64,000 bases of DNA from DASSUW01 sp963811895 (GCA_963811895.1 CAWETE010000004.1:434001-498000); one strand, 5' to 3'; shown: positions 9,490 to 18,503, numbered from the stretch's first letter. The notes: generated from the sequence alone by a model not told the origin. A program made the numbers and translations.

Positions 9490-9986
9490 CCAGCCGGCCA
9501 GAGGTGCTCCTCACGATGCCGGCAAAGCCCGAGGGCGTGGGCGTCGTGCGGCAGGCGCTGGCCGGGATGGCCGACGCGCTGGACTTCGAGGCCTCGGTGC
9601 TGGCGGACATGAAGATGGCCGTCACCGAGGCGTGCACCAACGTGGTCGTGCACGCCTATGAGGCCGACACCGGCATGCTCGAGGTCGAGATGCGGGCGAC
9701 CGACGAGGGGCTGACGATCGTGGTGCGCGACCACGGCAGCGGCATCCAGCCGCGCCCGGCGCGCGCGGAGCCGCCCGCCCTGGGGTTGGGCCTGCCGCTG
9801 ATCGCGGCGCTGTCCGACGCCTTCGAGCTGCGCGGGAGCGCCGGCACCGGGACCGAGGTGCGGATGACCTTCGCCTACAACCGCGATTCCGACCCCGCCG
9901 AGTCCAATCCGGTCACCGGCACGGTCGGCGTCGACGGCCGCTGGGATCCCGACGCGCCGTCACACGGCGCGCCGGCCGGGGGCTGA
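9486..9986 (+). CDS. RsbW-like anti-sigma factor / serine kinase
   Basis: This 166-residue GHKL ATPase has the N box EACTNVVVHAY at about residue 50, the G1 box VVRDHGSGI and the G2 box LGLGLPLIAAL. This arrangement is typical of RsbW/SpoIIAB anti-sigma kinases, which bind a SigB/F sigma factor or phosphorylate their STAS partner. It is translationally coupled to the STAS gene. A tail of about 30 residues after the ATPase fold (NRDSDPAESNPV...) has no recognised domain. Its sigma target is not identifiable, though two SigB/F-type sigma genes lie 8 and 16 kb away. Confidence 0.92.
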   Translation: MTSRPEVLLTMPAKPEGVGVVRQALAGMADALDFEASVLADMKMAVTEACTNVVVHAYEADTGMLEVEMRATDEGLTIVVRDHGSGIQPRPARAEPPALGLGLPLIAALSDAFELRGSAGTGTEVRMTFAYNRDSDPAESNPVTGTVGVDGRWDPDAPSHGAPAGG

Positions 9987-9989
9987 GCT

Positions 9990-10532
9990 TCAGCGCCCGC
10001 GCGCGCTGCTGGTCACGTCGCCGTCCTTCGGGATCAGCGCCGCGCGCCGGTTCTCGAGCTGCTGCTGGGCCTCGAAGAGGTGGATGGCCAGCAGCTTCTC
10101 GTTGAGCAGGTGATCGTCCGAGTCGTAGGGCTTGAGCCCGTTGTCGAACGCGAACCGCTCGCGCTCGGCCCAGCGCTGGAACTCGCGGTAGAGCGCCCAG
10201 TCGGCGTAGGGCCGGTTGAACTGCAGGAACGCGGCCGCGGCCGTCGAGAGGGCCGCCAGGAAGCTGGCGAGGACCTGGCCGACCTGAACCCCGTGGACGT
10301 TGACCGAGACGAGCAGGACGACGGGGATGGCCGCGCTGCTGAGCACGATCGCCCGCGTGCCGCGCCGTGCGGCCTTCTTGTTCCACAAAGCCTTCGAGGT
10401 CCACGACGCGACGACGGTGTCGAGCGCCTCGACCGGCGTGTCGCCGGCGCGCGACTGCGGCGGCGGGCCGGCGAAGATGCGCCACGCGGGCGCGGTGGTG
10501 CGTAGACGGAGGGCGGCTGGGTGGGAGGCCAT
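9990..10532 (-). CDS. DUF4231/SLATT-like membrane protein
   Basis: This 180-residue protein has two adjacent membrane segments (about residues 63-80 and 85-103, IVLSSAAIPVVLLVSV and VLASFLAALSTAAAAF). These are followed by a cytoplasmic helical part with FNRPYADWALYREFQRW and ERERFAF, the usual end of DUF4231/SLATT proteins. Members are of unknown function; some SLATT proteins are linked to phage or nucleotide-based defence, but no partner nuclease is present here. It ends 3 bp from the convergent kinase gene. Confidence 0.7.
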   Translation of the reverse strand: MASHPAALRLRTTAPAWRIFAGPPPQSRAGDTPVEALDTVVASWTSKALWNKKAARRGTRAIVLSSAAIPVVLLVSVNVHGVQVGQVLASFLAALSTAAAAFLQFNRPYADWALYREFQRWAERERFAFDNGLKPYDSDDHLLNEKLLAIHLFEAQQQLENRRAALIPKDGDVTSSARGR

Positions 10533-10588
10533 GCCGCGCAGCCTCCCGCCCCGATGTTGGCGTGATCTAACCGCCGGGTTTCCAGCCG

Positions 10589-11647
10589 CTAAGCGGCCTG
10601 GCGCAGCGCGTCAAGCTCACGCATACGGCCGAGCCGGCCGAGCGCCTTGGACTCGATCTGGCGGACGCGCTCGGGCGTGATCCCGAGCCGGCGGCCGATC
10701 TCGCGCAGCGGGGTCGGCTCGCCGCCGTCGATCCCGTAGCGCAGCGCCACCACGGTCCGCTCGCGCTCGGGCAGCTCCTCCAGCGCGTGCCGCAGCGCCT
10801 GCTCGCGCAGCGAGATGTGGACCTCGTCCTCGGGGCCGGGCGCGTCGGTCGGCAGCAGATCGCCGAACGAGGCGTCGTCCTCCTCGCCGAGCGGGCGGTC
10901 CAGCGACGTCACGGTGCGGGCGGCGTCGCGCAGGGCGTGCAGGTCGTCGAGCGTGATCTGCGCCTCGGCGGCGACCTCCGCGTCGGTCGGCGCGCGGTCG
11001 AGCTTCAGCGTGAGCGTGTTCTCGGCGCGCGCCACCTTGCGCTGCGCGCGAACGAGGTTGATCGGCAGCTTGATGGTGCGCGCCTTGGCGTCCATCCCGC
11101 GCTCGACGGCCTGGCGGATCCACCACGTCGCGTACGTGGAGAAGCGGTAGCCGCGCCGCCAGTCGAACTTCTCGACGGCCCGGATCAGGCCGAGGATGCC
11201 CTCCTGGATCAGGTCGAGCAGCGTCAGCTCGGAGCCCTGGTACTTCTTCGCGATCGAGACGACGAGGCGCAGGTTCGCGTTGATCATGCGCTCCTTGGCC
11301 GCCAGGTCGCCCTTCTCGATCCTGCGCGCGAGCTCGATCTCCTCGTCCGGGGTCAGCAGCCGGTGGCGGCCGATCTCGTTGAGGAAGAGCTGCAAAGTGT
11401 CAGTTGTCACATGGGCCAGGGCGGCGTCGTCCACGGGGGCCTGAGGCGCCTGCTCGCGCCCGCAGTCGTCGCGCAGCGTGATCCCGCGGGCGTCGAGCTG
11501 CTCGTACAGCCCGCCGAGATCGCCTTCCTCCAGCTCCAGTGCCTGCGCGAACTCGTCGACCTCGCTGAGTTCCAGGCAGCCCCGGTCCTCGCCGCGATCG
11601 AACAGCGCAGCCAGAGCACCACTGAACGCGTCTTGGCCCGAGCTCAT
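10589..11647 (-). CDS. Sigma-70 family RNA polymerase sigma factor, group 1/2 (SigA-like)
   Basis: This protein of about 352 residues has regions 1.2 (TLQLFLNEIGRHRLLTPDEE), 2 (NLRLVVSIAKKYQGSELTLL; RFSTYATWWIRQAVERG), 3 and 4 (GITPERVRQIESKALGRL), all close to primary sigma factors. The long acidic region 1.1 of housekeeping sigma factors is missing; only about 100 residues precede region 1.2. It could be the principal sigma or a group 2 relative. ATG 11647 is preferred, but a GTG six codons upstream is possible and neither has a strong ribosome site. GCCGCTTAGCGGC at the stop codon may act as a terminator stem. Confidence 0.92.
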   Translation of the reverse strand: MSSGQDAFSGALAALFDRGEDRGCLELSEVDEFAQALELEEGDLGGLYEQLDARGITLRDDCGREQAPQAPVDDAALAHVTTDTLQLFLNEIGRHRLLTPDEEIELARRIEKGDLAAKERMINANLRLVVSIAKKYQGSELTLLDLIQEGILGLIRAVEKFDWRRGYRFSTYATWWIRQAVERGMDAKARTIKLPINLVRAQRKVARAENTLTLKLDRAPTDAEVAAEAQITLDDLHALRDAARTVTSLDRPLGEEDDASFGDLLPTDAPGPEDEVHISLREQALRHALEELPERERTVVALRYGIDGGEPTPLREIGRRLGITPERVRQIESKALGRLGRMRELDALRQAA

Positions 11648-11783
11648 TGTCGAAGTGTTCGTCACCGGTATGTCATCGGCATAAACGCCCCCGCACCTCA
11701 ACCCGGGTGCGTTTGATCGCGCTATCCGGGCGGGAAGACCACGAGTGGGTGGGCGGGATCCAATACTCGCGAGGGAGAACCAA

Positions 11784-12437
11784 ATGTTCGAGCGCTTCAA
11801 GCGCACGGGGGACGGCGCCACAGCTGTGGCGGACCGGCCCGTGTCGCACGGGAACGGCACCACCACCGCGGCCGCGCCGCTCGACCGCGAGCGTATGCAC
11901 GCCGTCCGCGCCCGTCAGCGCGAGGAGTTCGGCGGGATCAACTGGGGAGCCGCGTTCTTCGGCTGGCTCGTGGCCGTCGGCCTCGGCGCGCTGCTCGTGG
12001 GACTGCTGGCCGCCGCCGGCGCCGCCGTCGGCCTGACCGCCCTGTCGGACACCGACGCGACCGGCAATGCCACCGAGATCGGCCTCGGGGGCGCGATCGC
12101 GCTGCTCGTCGCGCTCGGCATCGCCTACTTCGCGGGCGGCTACGTGGCCGGCCGCATGTCACGCTTCGACGGCGCGCGCCAGGGTCTCGGCACGTGGCTG
12201 CTGGGCCTGGTCGTGACGATCGTGCTGGCGGTCGTCGGCGCCGTGCTCGGCTCCGAGTACAACGTGCTCGAGCGGCTCGAGCTGCCGGCCGTGCCGGTGG
12301 GCGACTCCGAGCTCGCCACAGGCGGCGTGCTCGCGCTCGCGGTCATCGTGGCGGGCACGCTGTTCGCCGCCGTGGCCGGAGGCAAGGCAGGTGAGCGCTA
12401 TCACCGCCGGGTCGACCGCGCCGGGTTCGTCGACTGA
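11784..12437 (+). CDS. Four-helix membrane protein of unknown function
   Basis: This 217-residue protein has a charged cytoplasmic N-terminus of about 50 residues (ERFKRTGDG..., RARQREEFGG). About four hydrophobic segments follow: WGAAFFGWLVAVGLGALLVG, IGLGGAIALLVALGIAYFAG, LGTWLLGLVVTIVLAVVG and GVLALAVIVAGTLFAAVAGG. The glycine-rich pattern GGYVAGRMSRFDG between helices recurs in unassigned actinobacterial membrane proteins. The start ATG follows GAGGGAG. It is divergent from the SigA-like gene. I do not recognise a function. Confidence 0.7.
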   Translation: MFERFKRTGDGATAVADRPVSHGNGTTTAAAPLDRERMHAVRARQREEFGGINWGAAFFGWLVAVGLGALLVGLLAAAGAAVGLTALSDTDATGNATEIGLGGAIALLVALGIAYFAGGYVAGRMSRFDGARQGLGTWLLGLVVTIVLAVVGAVLGSEYNVLERLELPAVPVGDSELATGGVLALAVIVAGTLFAAVAGGKAGERYHRRVDRAGFVD

Positions 12438-12518
12438 GGGATGTGGTCTGGAATGGTGGGCGTCTGGAATCCGACCTCGTCGGGTAGGCGAAGCAAGGTG
12501 AACGTAGGTACGCCACGC

Positions 12519-13412
12519 ATGGCAAGGGGCACCGACACGGTCCGGCTGCTGGAAGCGGATCCGGAGCTCGGCTCGCTGCTCACGGGCAGCCGCCGCACGG
12601 ATGCCGAGCGCGAGCTCGTCGTGCGCACGCACCGCCTGTCGGTGGGGCCGTGGGACGTGACGCGGCTGTCCGGCGCCAGCGCCGACCACGTCGGGCTGCT
12701 GGTGCTCGACGGCGTGCTCTCGCGCGAGCTGGTGGTCGCCGACCACGTGAGCGCGGAGCTGCTCGGCCCCGGCGACCTGGTGCGGCCCTGGCAGGCCTCG
12801 AGCGGCGCCGGGCTGCTGCCCGTCAAGGCCGTCTGGTCGGTGCTCTCGACCGTGACCCTGGCCGTGCTCGACCGCCGCTTCGCCGCCGAGGCGGCCCGCT
12901 ACCCCGAGATCACGGCCGCCCTCTTCGATCGCCTGGGCGAGCGCTCGCTGCGCCTGGCCACCACGCAGGCGATCTCGCAGCTCACCCGCGTCGACCGCCG
13001 CCTGAAGGCGCTGTTCTGGCACCTCGCCGAGCGTTGGGGCCGCGTCTCCGGCGACGGCGTGGTCGTGCCGCTGGCGCTCACGCACCGGATCCTCGGGCAG
13101 CTCGTCGGCGCGCGCCGGCCGACGGTCTCGACCGCGCTCAGCGAGCTGGCCGAGCGCGAGGAGCTCGTGCGCCGGCCCGACGGCTCGTGGCTGCTGCGCG
13201 GCGACCCGCCGGACGCCCAGACGCTCGCCCGCCGCCCGACGGCCGCCGAGCTGCGCGGGCAGGACATGCTGCGCCCGTCCCGCCGCTTCGCCCGCGAGGG
13301 CGAGGACGTCGACCCGGACTCGCTGATCGCGGCGATGGACCGGCTGCGCGAGGCGCTCGAGCCCGCCGAGCGCGACGAGCTGCTCCAGCGGCGTCGCGGC
13401 GCCGGCTCCTGA
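12519..13412 (+). CDS. Crp/Fnr-like transcriptional regulator
   Basis: This protein of about 297 residues has an N-terminal cyclic-nucleotide-binding-like barrel (about 20-140) and a C-terminal winged helix (about 190-240). Its recognition part, HRILGQLVGARRPTVSTALSEL, follows the Crp/Fnr family form. The barrel lacks an obvious phosphate-binding cassette (no GE..L..R.A), so the ligand is unclear. About 50 residues beyond the HTH are not part of the usual family. The start is uncertain: ATG 12519 or GTG 12498. It precedes the ferritin-like gene by 28 bp, so co-transcription is likely. Confidence 0.8.
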   Translation: MARGTDTVRLLEADPELGSLLTGSRRTDAERELVVRTHRLSVGPWDVTRLSGASADHVGLLVLDGVLSRELVVADHVSAELLGPGDLVRPWQASSGAGLLPVKAVWSVLSTVTLAVLDRRFAAEAARYPEITAALFDRLGERSLRLATTQAISQLTRVDRRLKALFWHLAERWGRVSGDGVVVPLALTHRILGQLVGARRPTVSTALSELAEREELVRRPDGSWLLRGDPPDAQTLARRPTAAELRGQDMLRPSRRFAREGEDVDPDSLIAAMDRLREALEPAERDELLQRRRGAGS

Positions 13413-13440
13413 ACGACCCCAGACCCAAGGAGACACCGAC

Positions 13441-13956
13441 ATGGCCTCCGGAACCCGGAACAGCACCACAGGCATCCTCTCGGACGACAAGGCCGAGGAG
13501 CGCGAGCAGATCATCGAGATGCTCAGGAAGGCGTACTGGATGGAGATCGAGACGGTGATGAGCTACATCGCCAACTCGATCAACCCCGACGGCGTGCGCG
13601 CGCAGGAGATCATCGAGTCGCTCCAGGAGGACGTCCAGGAGGAGCTCGGGCACGCGCAGCAGTTCGCCGCCCGCATCAAGGAGCTCTACGGCGTCGTGCC
13701 GGGCTCGCTCGACTTCACGGCCGAGCAGACGTACCTCCAGCCGCCTGAGCACCAGACCGACATCGTGCACGTCATCAAGGGCGTGATCGAGGCCGAGACC
13801 GGCGCGATCGAGCACTACAACGCGATCATCGAGGCGACCGACGGGGTCGACTTCGTGACGCAGGACATGGTGATCGCCATCCTCCACGACGAGGAGGGCC
13901 ACCGTCGCCTGTTCGAGGGGTACCTGCGCGAGTACGAGGCCGAAGGTCTCGCATAG
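13441..13956 (+). CDS. Ferritin-like diiron protein
   Basis: This 171-residue four-helix ferritin-like protein has two E...ExxH half-sites visible: EIETVMSY with EELGHAQQ, then EAETGAIEHY with HDEEGHRRLF. This supports a diiron centre as in bacterioferritin or related stress ferritins. No haem-binding Met can be assigned. It follows a strong AAGGAGA ribosome site and the Crp-like regulator gene. Iron storage or peroxide protection is inferred from the fold and from its place in a stress-regulator block. Confidence 0.85.
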   Translation: MASGTRNSTTGILSDDKAEEREQIIEMLRKAYWMEIETVMSYIANSINPDGVRAQEIIESLQEDVQEELGHAQQFAARIKELYGVVPGSLDFTAEQTYLQPPEHQTDIVHVIKGVIEAETGAIEHYNAIIEATDGVDFVTQDMVIAILHDEEGHRRLFEGYLREYEAEGLA

Positions 13957-13972
13957 AAATAGAGTCAGCGCC

Positions 13973-16160
13973 GTGGGTCGAGAGCCTGCGGCGCAACTGG
14001 ATTCGCTGGACTACGGCGAGACGCTGACCGCCGTGGCGCGCCTCGCCGTGCCCGAGTACGCGGACTGGTGCTTCGTCGAGCTGGTCATGCCCGACGGCCG
14101 GATCGACCGCGTCGTGATGGAGCACGTCGACCCGTCCAAGCGCGAGTTCATCGAGGAGTACGACCGCCGCTATCCGCTCGATCCCGACTCGCCGGTCGGC
14201 TCGCCGAAGGTCATCCGCACCGGCGAGCCCGAGCTGCTCAGCGACATCCCGGACGAGTTCTGGACCGCCGTCGCGCAGGATCCCGAGCAGCACCGGCTGA
14301 TGCGGGAGGTCGGCATCGTCTCGGCGCTCGTGATCCCCATGCGCGTGCGCGGCACGGTGATCGGCGACATCGCGCTCGCCCACAGCGTGTCCGGCCGGCA
14401 CTACACGGAGGAGGACCTGCCGCGGGCGCAGGACCTGGCCGACCGCTGCGCGCTGGCGATCGACAACGCTCGCCTGCACACGGCCGCCCGGCGCTCGCGC
14501 GACGACCTCGAGGCCATCGTCGAGGGCGTCGCCGACGCGGTGACGGCCCAGTCGGCCGACGGTCGCCTCGTCTACGCCAACGACGCGGCCGTGCGGCTGC
14601 TGGGCTTCACGAACGCGCAGGAGCTGCTGTCCGCCCCGCCCGCCCAGCTGATCTCCCGCTTCGAGATGTCCGCCGAGGACGGCAGCGCGATCCCGCTCGA
14701 GGAGCTGCCGGGGCGCCGCGCGCTGGCGGGCGAGCGCCCGCCCCCGCTGACGGTGCGCTACCGCCACCAGACCAGCGCCGAGGACCGCTGGTCGCGCATC
14801 CAGTCCACGCCCGTCTTCGACGAGGAAGGCCGCGTGCGGCTCGCCATCAACGTGATCGAGGACATCACGGACATCAAGCGCGCCGAGCAGGGCCACCGCT
14901 TCCTGGCCCGTGCCAGCCAGGAGCTCGCGAGCTCGCTCGACTACCAGGAGACGCTGCGCGCCGTGGCCCGGCTCGCCGTCCCGGAGGTGGCGGACTGGTG
15001 CGCGGTCGACGTGCTGAGCGGGCGACGAGCTCGAGCGCGTGGCGGTCGAGCACGTCGATCCCGCGCGGGTGGCGCTGGCGCGCGAGGTGCAGGAGCGCTA
15101 TCCGCCCGACAAGCGCTCGGACACCGGGGCCTGGGGCGTGCTGCGGCGCGGACGTGCGGAGCTCTACCGGGAGATCCCGGACGAGCTGCTCGTGCAGACG
15201 GCGGTCGACGAGGAGCACCTGGAGCTGATCCGCAAGGTCGGGCTGCGGTCGGCGATGCTGGCGCCGATGGCGCTGCGCGACGAGGTGCTCGGCGTCATCT
15301 CGTTCGTGTCGGCCGAGTCCGGCCGGCGCTTCGACGAGCACGACCTGGCGCTGGCCGAGGACCTGGCGCTGCGCGCCGCCGCGGCGGTCGAGAACGCGCG
15401 CCTCTTCCAGACGGCCTCGTCGATCGCCCACACGCTGCAGACCTCGCTGCTGCCGCCCGTGCTGCCAGAGCTGCCCGGCATGGACCTCGCCGCCGCCTAC
15501 CGGCCGGCCGGCAAGGGCTACGAGGTGGGCGGCGACTTCTACGACGTCTTCAGCACCGCCGGCGACCAGTGGTACCTCGTGATCGGCGACGTCTGCGGCA
15601 AGGGCGCCGAGGCCGCGGCGGTGACCGCGTTGGCCCGCTACACGATCCGCGCCGCGGCGGTCCGCCGGCGCTCCCCGGCCGCGATCCTGCGCTGGCTGAG
15701 CGACGCGATGATCCAGCAGTCGGAAGGCGCCGGGCGCTTCTGCACGATCGCCTGCGCGCACCTCGACCTCGGCCGCGTGCCCGCGCGGGTGACCGTGGCC
15801 TGCGGCGGCCATCCGCTGCCGCTGCTGGTGCGGGCCGACCGCAGCGCGGAGGAGGTCGGGGAGCCGGGCACGCTGCTCGGCATGGTGCCCGAGCCCGAGC
15901 TCCAGGACCGCAGCGCGGAGCTGCGCCGGGGCGACACGCTGGTGCTCTACACCGACGGGCTGACCGAGGCGCAGGCGCCGGCGCGGGTGTGGACGCCCGA
16001 GGAGCTGGCCGAGGCCGCGCGGGCGTCTGCCGGCGGCCCCGCGGCGGCGACCGTCGAAGGGCTCATGGACGCGACGATCGGCGCGCTCGCCGACGTCCGC
16101 GACGACGTGGCGGTGCTCGCCCTGCGCGCCTCGCCTAACGGTGCTCCATCAGCGCCTTGA
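13973..16160 (+). CDS. GAF-PAS-GAF-PP2C (SpoIIE-type) phosphatase, with frameshift
   Basis: Two reading frames join into one protein of about 728 residues. The first runs from GTG 13973 through a GAF domain (about 15-165) and a PAS domain (about 180-300) into a second GAF. The second frame resumes at DELERVAVEHVDP and carries the rest of that GAF and a PP2C/SpoIIE domain (GGDFYDVF, GDVCGKG, YTDGLTEAQ, DDVAVLAL). One surplus G in GGG at 15020-15022 explains the break. The GAF starts are near duplicates (LDYGETLTAVARLAVPE and LDYQETLRAVARLAVPE). Such RsbU/RsbP-like phosphatases dephosphorylate STAS antagonists on a sensed signal. The 3' end overlaps the SRPBCC gene by 26 bp. Confidence 0.9.
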
Positions 16161-16524
16161 AGCCGGTCAGCGCGGCATCGATCCGCTCGGCCACGGCGTC
16201 GGCGTCGCCGCCGTCGATGTCCGCGATGACCATCACCCGGGTCATCGCGTCGTCGAGCCGGAGGAAGCTCAGCACGCCGCCGTGCGTGACGCCCGAGGTG
16301 CTGCGCCACGCGATGCGCTCCTGCGGCCGCAGCTCGACGACCTCGCAGGTCCACTCGGCGCTGGCGCCGTCGTAGGACGCACGCCAGCGCAGGTGCGTCT
16401 CGTCGAGCTCCTGGACCTCGTCCACGCCGTCGATGAAGCGCGGAAGCTCCTCGAAGCGCGTCCACTGGTCGTAGGCGGCATCGACGGGCACCGCAACATC
16501 GATCTGTTGCTCGACCGCTGACAT
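16135..16524 (-). CDS. SRPBCC-family (polyketide cyclase-like) protein
   Basis: This 129-residue START/SRPBCC fold protein begins with the typical EQQIDVAVPVDAAYDQWTRFEELPRF, in which the first strand and the W-x-F-E segment mark the family. These proteins have a hydrophobic cavity, and many actinobacterial copies are unassigned stress or lipid-binding proteins. A GTTCCC-N14-GGGTAA element 35-60 bp upstream of the start suggests SigB/F control. It overlaps the convergent phosphatase gene by 26 bp. Confidence 0.85.
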   Translation of the reverse strand: MSAVEQQIDVAVPVDAAYDQWTRFEELPRFIDGVDEVQELDETHLRWRASYDGASAEWTCEVVELRPQERIAWRSTSGVTHGGVLSFLRLDDAMTRVMVIADIDGGDADAVAERIDAALTGFKALMEHR

Positions 16525-16558
16525 TCCCGACCCCTTTGCAACCTCCGTTGCCGGGAAC

Positions 16559-16584
16559 TTACCCGCGTATTGGGCACGGGGAAC
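16559..16584 (-). promoter_or_regulatory. Candidate SigB/F-type promoter for the SRPBCC gene
   Basis: On the minus strand GTTCCC (16584-16579) and GGGTAA (16564-16559) are separated by 14 bp. The -10-like element lies about 35 bp upstream of the ATG at 16524. Confidence 0.5.
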
Positions 16585-16591
16585 TCACCAA

Positions 16592-16765
16592 TCAGTCTTC
16601 GTCGTGCGGGTTCCCCGTGGCCGTGTCGTGGTCGTCGGCCTGGTCGTCGTGCTTGCGCGGAGCCTTGGCTCCCTCGCGCGGCGGCTGGTCCTCGGAGCGC
16701 CCGGCGCCGTCGCCGGGCTGCTCCTCGGGATACCCCTGACGCTGGTCGTCAGGTCTTTCGCTCAA
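16592..16765 (-). CDS. Small acidic hydrophilic protein, TTG start
   Basis: This is a 57-residue frame from TTG 16765 preceded by GAAGAGGTGG. The product is almost entirely polar (MSERPDDQRQGYPEEQPGDG...) and ends in TGNPHDED, with no hydrophobic or catalytic motif. It overlaps the 3' end of the upstream csbD-like gene by 17 bp. Similar short, charged proteins appear beside stress genes in related genomes, to my recollection. Function unknown. Coupling to csbD suggests the same stress control. Confidence 0.55.
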   Translation of the reverse strand: MSERPDDQRQGYPEEQPGDGAGRSEDQPPREGAKAPRKHDDQADDHDTATGNPHDED

Positions 16766-16938
16766 GGTCCGCCACCTCTTCGGCCTTGAGGTCGGCCTCC
16801 TCGCGGGCGTCGATCGCGCTCGTCCTTCGCCTCGCCCTTGCGCTCCTCCTGCCGGCCCTCGCGGCGGAGCGACGGGTCGTCGGCGAGGTCGCCGGCGGCC
16901 TTCTTGACACGTCCTGTGATCTTGTCGGTGATTCCCAT
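16749..16938 (-). CDS. CsbD-like stress protein, with frameshift
   Basis: The first 40 codons from ATG 16938 encode the CsbD signature MGITDKITGRVKKAAGDL followed by LRREGRQEERKGEAKDE. The frame then leaves the family, but skipping one base at 16818 continues naturally with AIDAREEADLKAEE and ends ADLERKT at 16749, about 63 residues in all. CsbD-like proteins are small, disordered, highly expressed proteins. Bacillus csbD is a SigB target, which fits the GTTGAC-N13-GGGTAG element immediately upstream. The slip is probably a sequence error. Confidence 0.8.
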
Positions 16939-16947
16939 ACGACAGCC

Positions 16948-16972
16948 CTACCCGGGCCGCCGCGCGGTCAAC
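16948..16972 (-). promoter_or_regulatory. Candidate SigB/F-type promoter for csbD
   Basis: GTTGAC (16972-16967) and GGGTAG (16953-16948) on the minus strand are 13 bp apart, 10 bp before the csbD ATG. The -35-like element overlaps the stop codon of the sigma gene that lies directly upstream. This is the best-placed match in the window because csbD is a classical SigB target elsewhere. Confidence 0.6.
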
Positions 16973-17810
16973 CGGCGTGGTCCGCGACCGTACGCAGCCG
17001 CTCGAGGGCGCGCCGGATCAGGCGCGAGACGTGCATCTGCGAGACGCCGACGCGCTCGGCGATCTCGGCCTGCGTGAGGTCCTCGACGAAGCGCAGGTGC
17101 AGGACGATGCGGTCGCGCGGGGGCAGCGCCTGCAGCGTCGGGGCGATCGTGGCGGAGTACTCGACGAGCTCGAAGCGCTCGTCGTCAACGCCGATCGACT
17201 CGGCGTACGTCTCGCCGTCGCCCTCGTCGCCGAACCGGTAGGACTCGAGCGACACCGCGTCGTAGGCCGACGCGGCCTCCATCGCCTCGAGCACCTGCTC
17301 CTGGCTGAGGGTGAGCATCTCGCCGATCTCGGCCACCGACGGCGAGCGCCCCAGCCGGCGCGACAGGTCCTTGACCGCGTTGTCGACCTGCATCACGCGC
17401 TCCTGCATCCCGCGCGGCACGTGGACGGCCCAGCCGTTGTCGCGGAAGTAGCGCTTGAGCTCGCCGAGCATCGTCGGCACCGCGTAGGAGGAGAAAGCCG
17501 TCTCGCGCGCGGGGTCGAAGCGGTCGATCGCCTTGATCAGCCCGAGCGTGGCGACCTGGACGAGGTCGTCGAGCGGCTCGTCGGAGCGCCGGTACCGGCG
17601 GGCCATCCGGCGCGCGAGCGGCAGCAGCCGCTCGACGAGCTGCTCGCGGGCGGTCCTGTCGCCCATGCGGTGGTAGCGGATGAGCAGCCGCCGATCCTCC
17701 TCGGCCCGCGACGGGCCGGGGGTCTCCGCCTCGGTGGCGGCAGCCGGCCGCTCGGGAGTGCTCGGAGTCATCGGAGTTGGCGTCCTGCGCGCGTCCTCGC
17801 CGTGAGGCAC
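16968..17810 (-). CDS. SigB/SigF/SigG-family sigma factor (copy 1)
   Basis: This protein of about 280 residues has regions 2-4 of the stress/sporulation sigma class: DDLVQVATLGLIKAIDRFDP, FSSYAVPTMLGELKRYFRD, VPRGMQERVMQV, and region 4 AEIAERVGVSQMHVSRLIRR. The first 30 residues are a disordered Pro/Thr/Glu stretch, and ATG at 17771 (MTPSTPERP) is an alternative start. Family members are held by RsbW-like kinases until STAS proteins release them, and such partners are abundant nearby. The csbD gene follows directly with a matching promoter. Confidence 0.95.
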   Translation of the reverse strand: MPHGEDARRTPTPMTPSTPERPAAATEAETPGPSRAEEDRRLLIRYHRMGDRTAREQLVERLLPLARRMARRYRRSDEPLDDLVQVATLGLIKAIDRFDPARETAFSSYAVPTMLGELKRYFRDNGWAVHVPRGMQERVMQVDNAVKDLSRRLGRSPSVAEIGEMLTLSQEQVLEAMEAASAYDAVSLESYRFGDEGDGETYAESIGVDDERFELVEYSATIAPTLQALPPRDRIVLHLRFVEDLTQAEIAERVGVSQMHVSRLIRRALERLRTVADHAG

Positions 17811-17849
17811 GGCGCGCGGCGACAGGGAGGCTACCGATCCGGGGACCGA

Positions 17850-18503
17850 TCAGGCCAGGGGTGTGCTGCTGATTCCAGTCCGAAGCTCAGCCACAGAGCC
17901 GAATATGCATTCGGCGCCGGCCTCGCGCAGCTCCGCCTCGCTGAAGCCCCCGGTCAGCACGGCGACCGACGGGATCCCGGCCCGGCCCGCGGCCAGGCAG
18001 TCCCAGGTGGAGTCGCCGACCATCACCGCCGGGCCGCCGCCGGCCTTCTCGATCGCCGCCTGCACGAGGTCGGGCTCCGGCTTCGTGTTCTCCACGTCAC
18101 CGGAGTCCGTCCAGTCGTCGGCCAGCTCGCGCACGTCGAGCAGGTCGAGGTAGTGCTCGACCTCGTCGGGCTTGGCCGAGGAGGCGAGCACGACGGCATG
18201 GCCGTCGCGCTTGAGGTCCTCGATCAACTCGCGCGAGCCCTCGAGCGGGCGCACCTCGTGGATGAGCGCCATGTAGAGCGCCTTCTCGGCGGCGCGCACG
18301 TCATCGCCGTGCTCCGCGTCGAACTCCTCGCTCGTGAGGGCGGCGACCAGCTGGTCGCCGCCCATCCCGATGTGGCGGTGGATCTCCCACAGCGGCAGCA
18401 CCTCGCCGCTCTGCATGAACGCCCGGTACCAGGCGATCGCGTGGTGGTAGTTGGTGTCGACGAGCGTGCCGTCGATGTCGAGGATCGCCGCCGGCTTGCT
18501 CAC
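17850..18503 (-). CDS. HAD-superfamily hydrolase, phosphoglycolate phosphatase-like
   Basis: This 217-residue HAD phosphatase has motif I DIDGTLVDTN (nucleophile Asp at about 9), motif II LASSAKP, a motif III Lys in TKPEPD and motif IV MVGDSTWD. An alpha-helical cap lies between motifs I and II, as in Gph/beta-phosphoglucomutase-like enzymes. GTG overlaps the stop of the PfpI gene upstream (GTGA), so the two are expressed together. The substrate is unknown; small phosphorylated metabolites are usual. Confidence 0.92.
   Translation of the reverse strand: MSKPAAILDIDGTLVDTNYHHAIAWYRAFMQSGEVLPLWEIHRHIGMGGDQLVAALTSEEFDAEHGDDVRAAEKALYMALIHEVRPLEGSRELIEDLKRDGHAVVLASSAKPDEVEHYLDLLDVRELADDWTDSGDVENTKPEPDLVQAAIEKAGGGPAVMVGDSTWDCLAAGRAGIPSVAVLTGGFSEAELREAGAECIFGSVAELRTGISSTPLA

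Noticed and set aside
9990..10532. Anti-phage defence module around the SLATT-like protein
   Set aside because: No nucleotide cyclase, nuclease or other effector is adjacent; neighbours are sigma-control genes.
12482..12487. GGGTAG before the Crp-like gene as a SigB/F promoter
   Set aside because: The -10 form is present, but the position 13-14 bp upstream reads TCTGGA, so I left it out of the set.
12650..13558. 302-codon plus-strand frame overlapping the Crp-like and ferritin-like genes
   Set aside because: Low-complexity Arg/Ala product; the other frame carries clear family motifs and ribosome sites.
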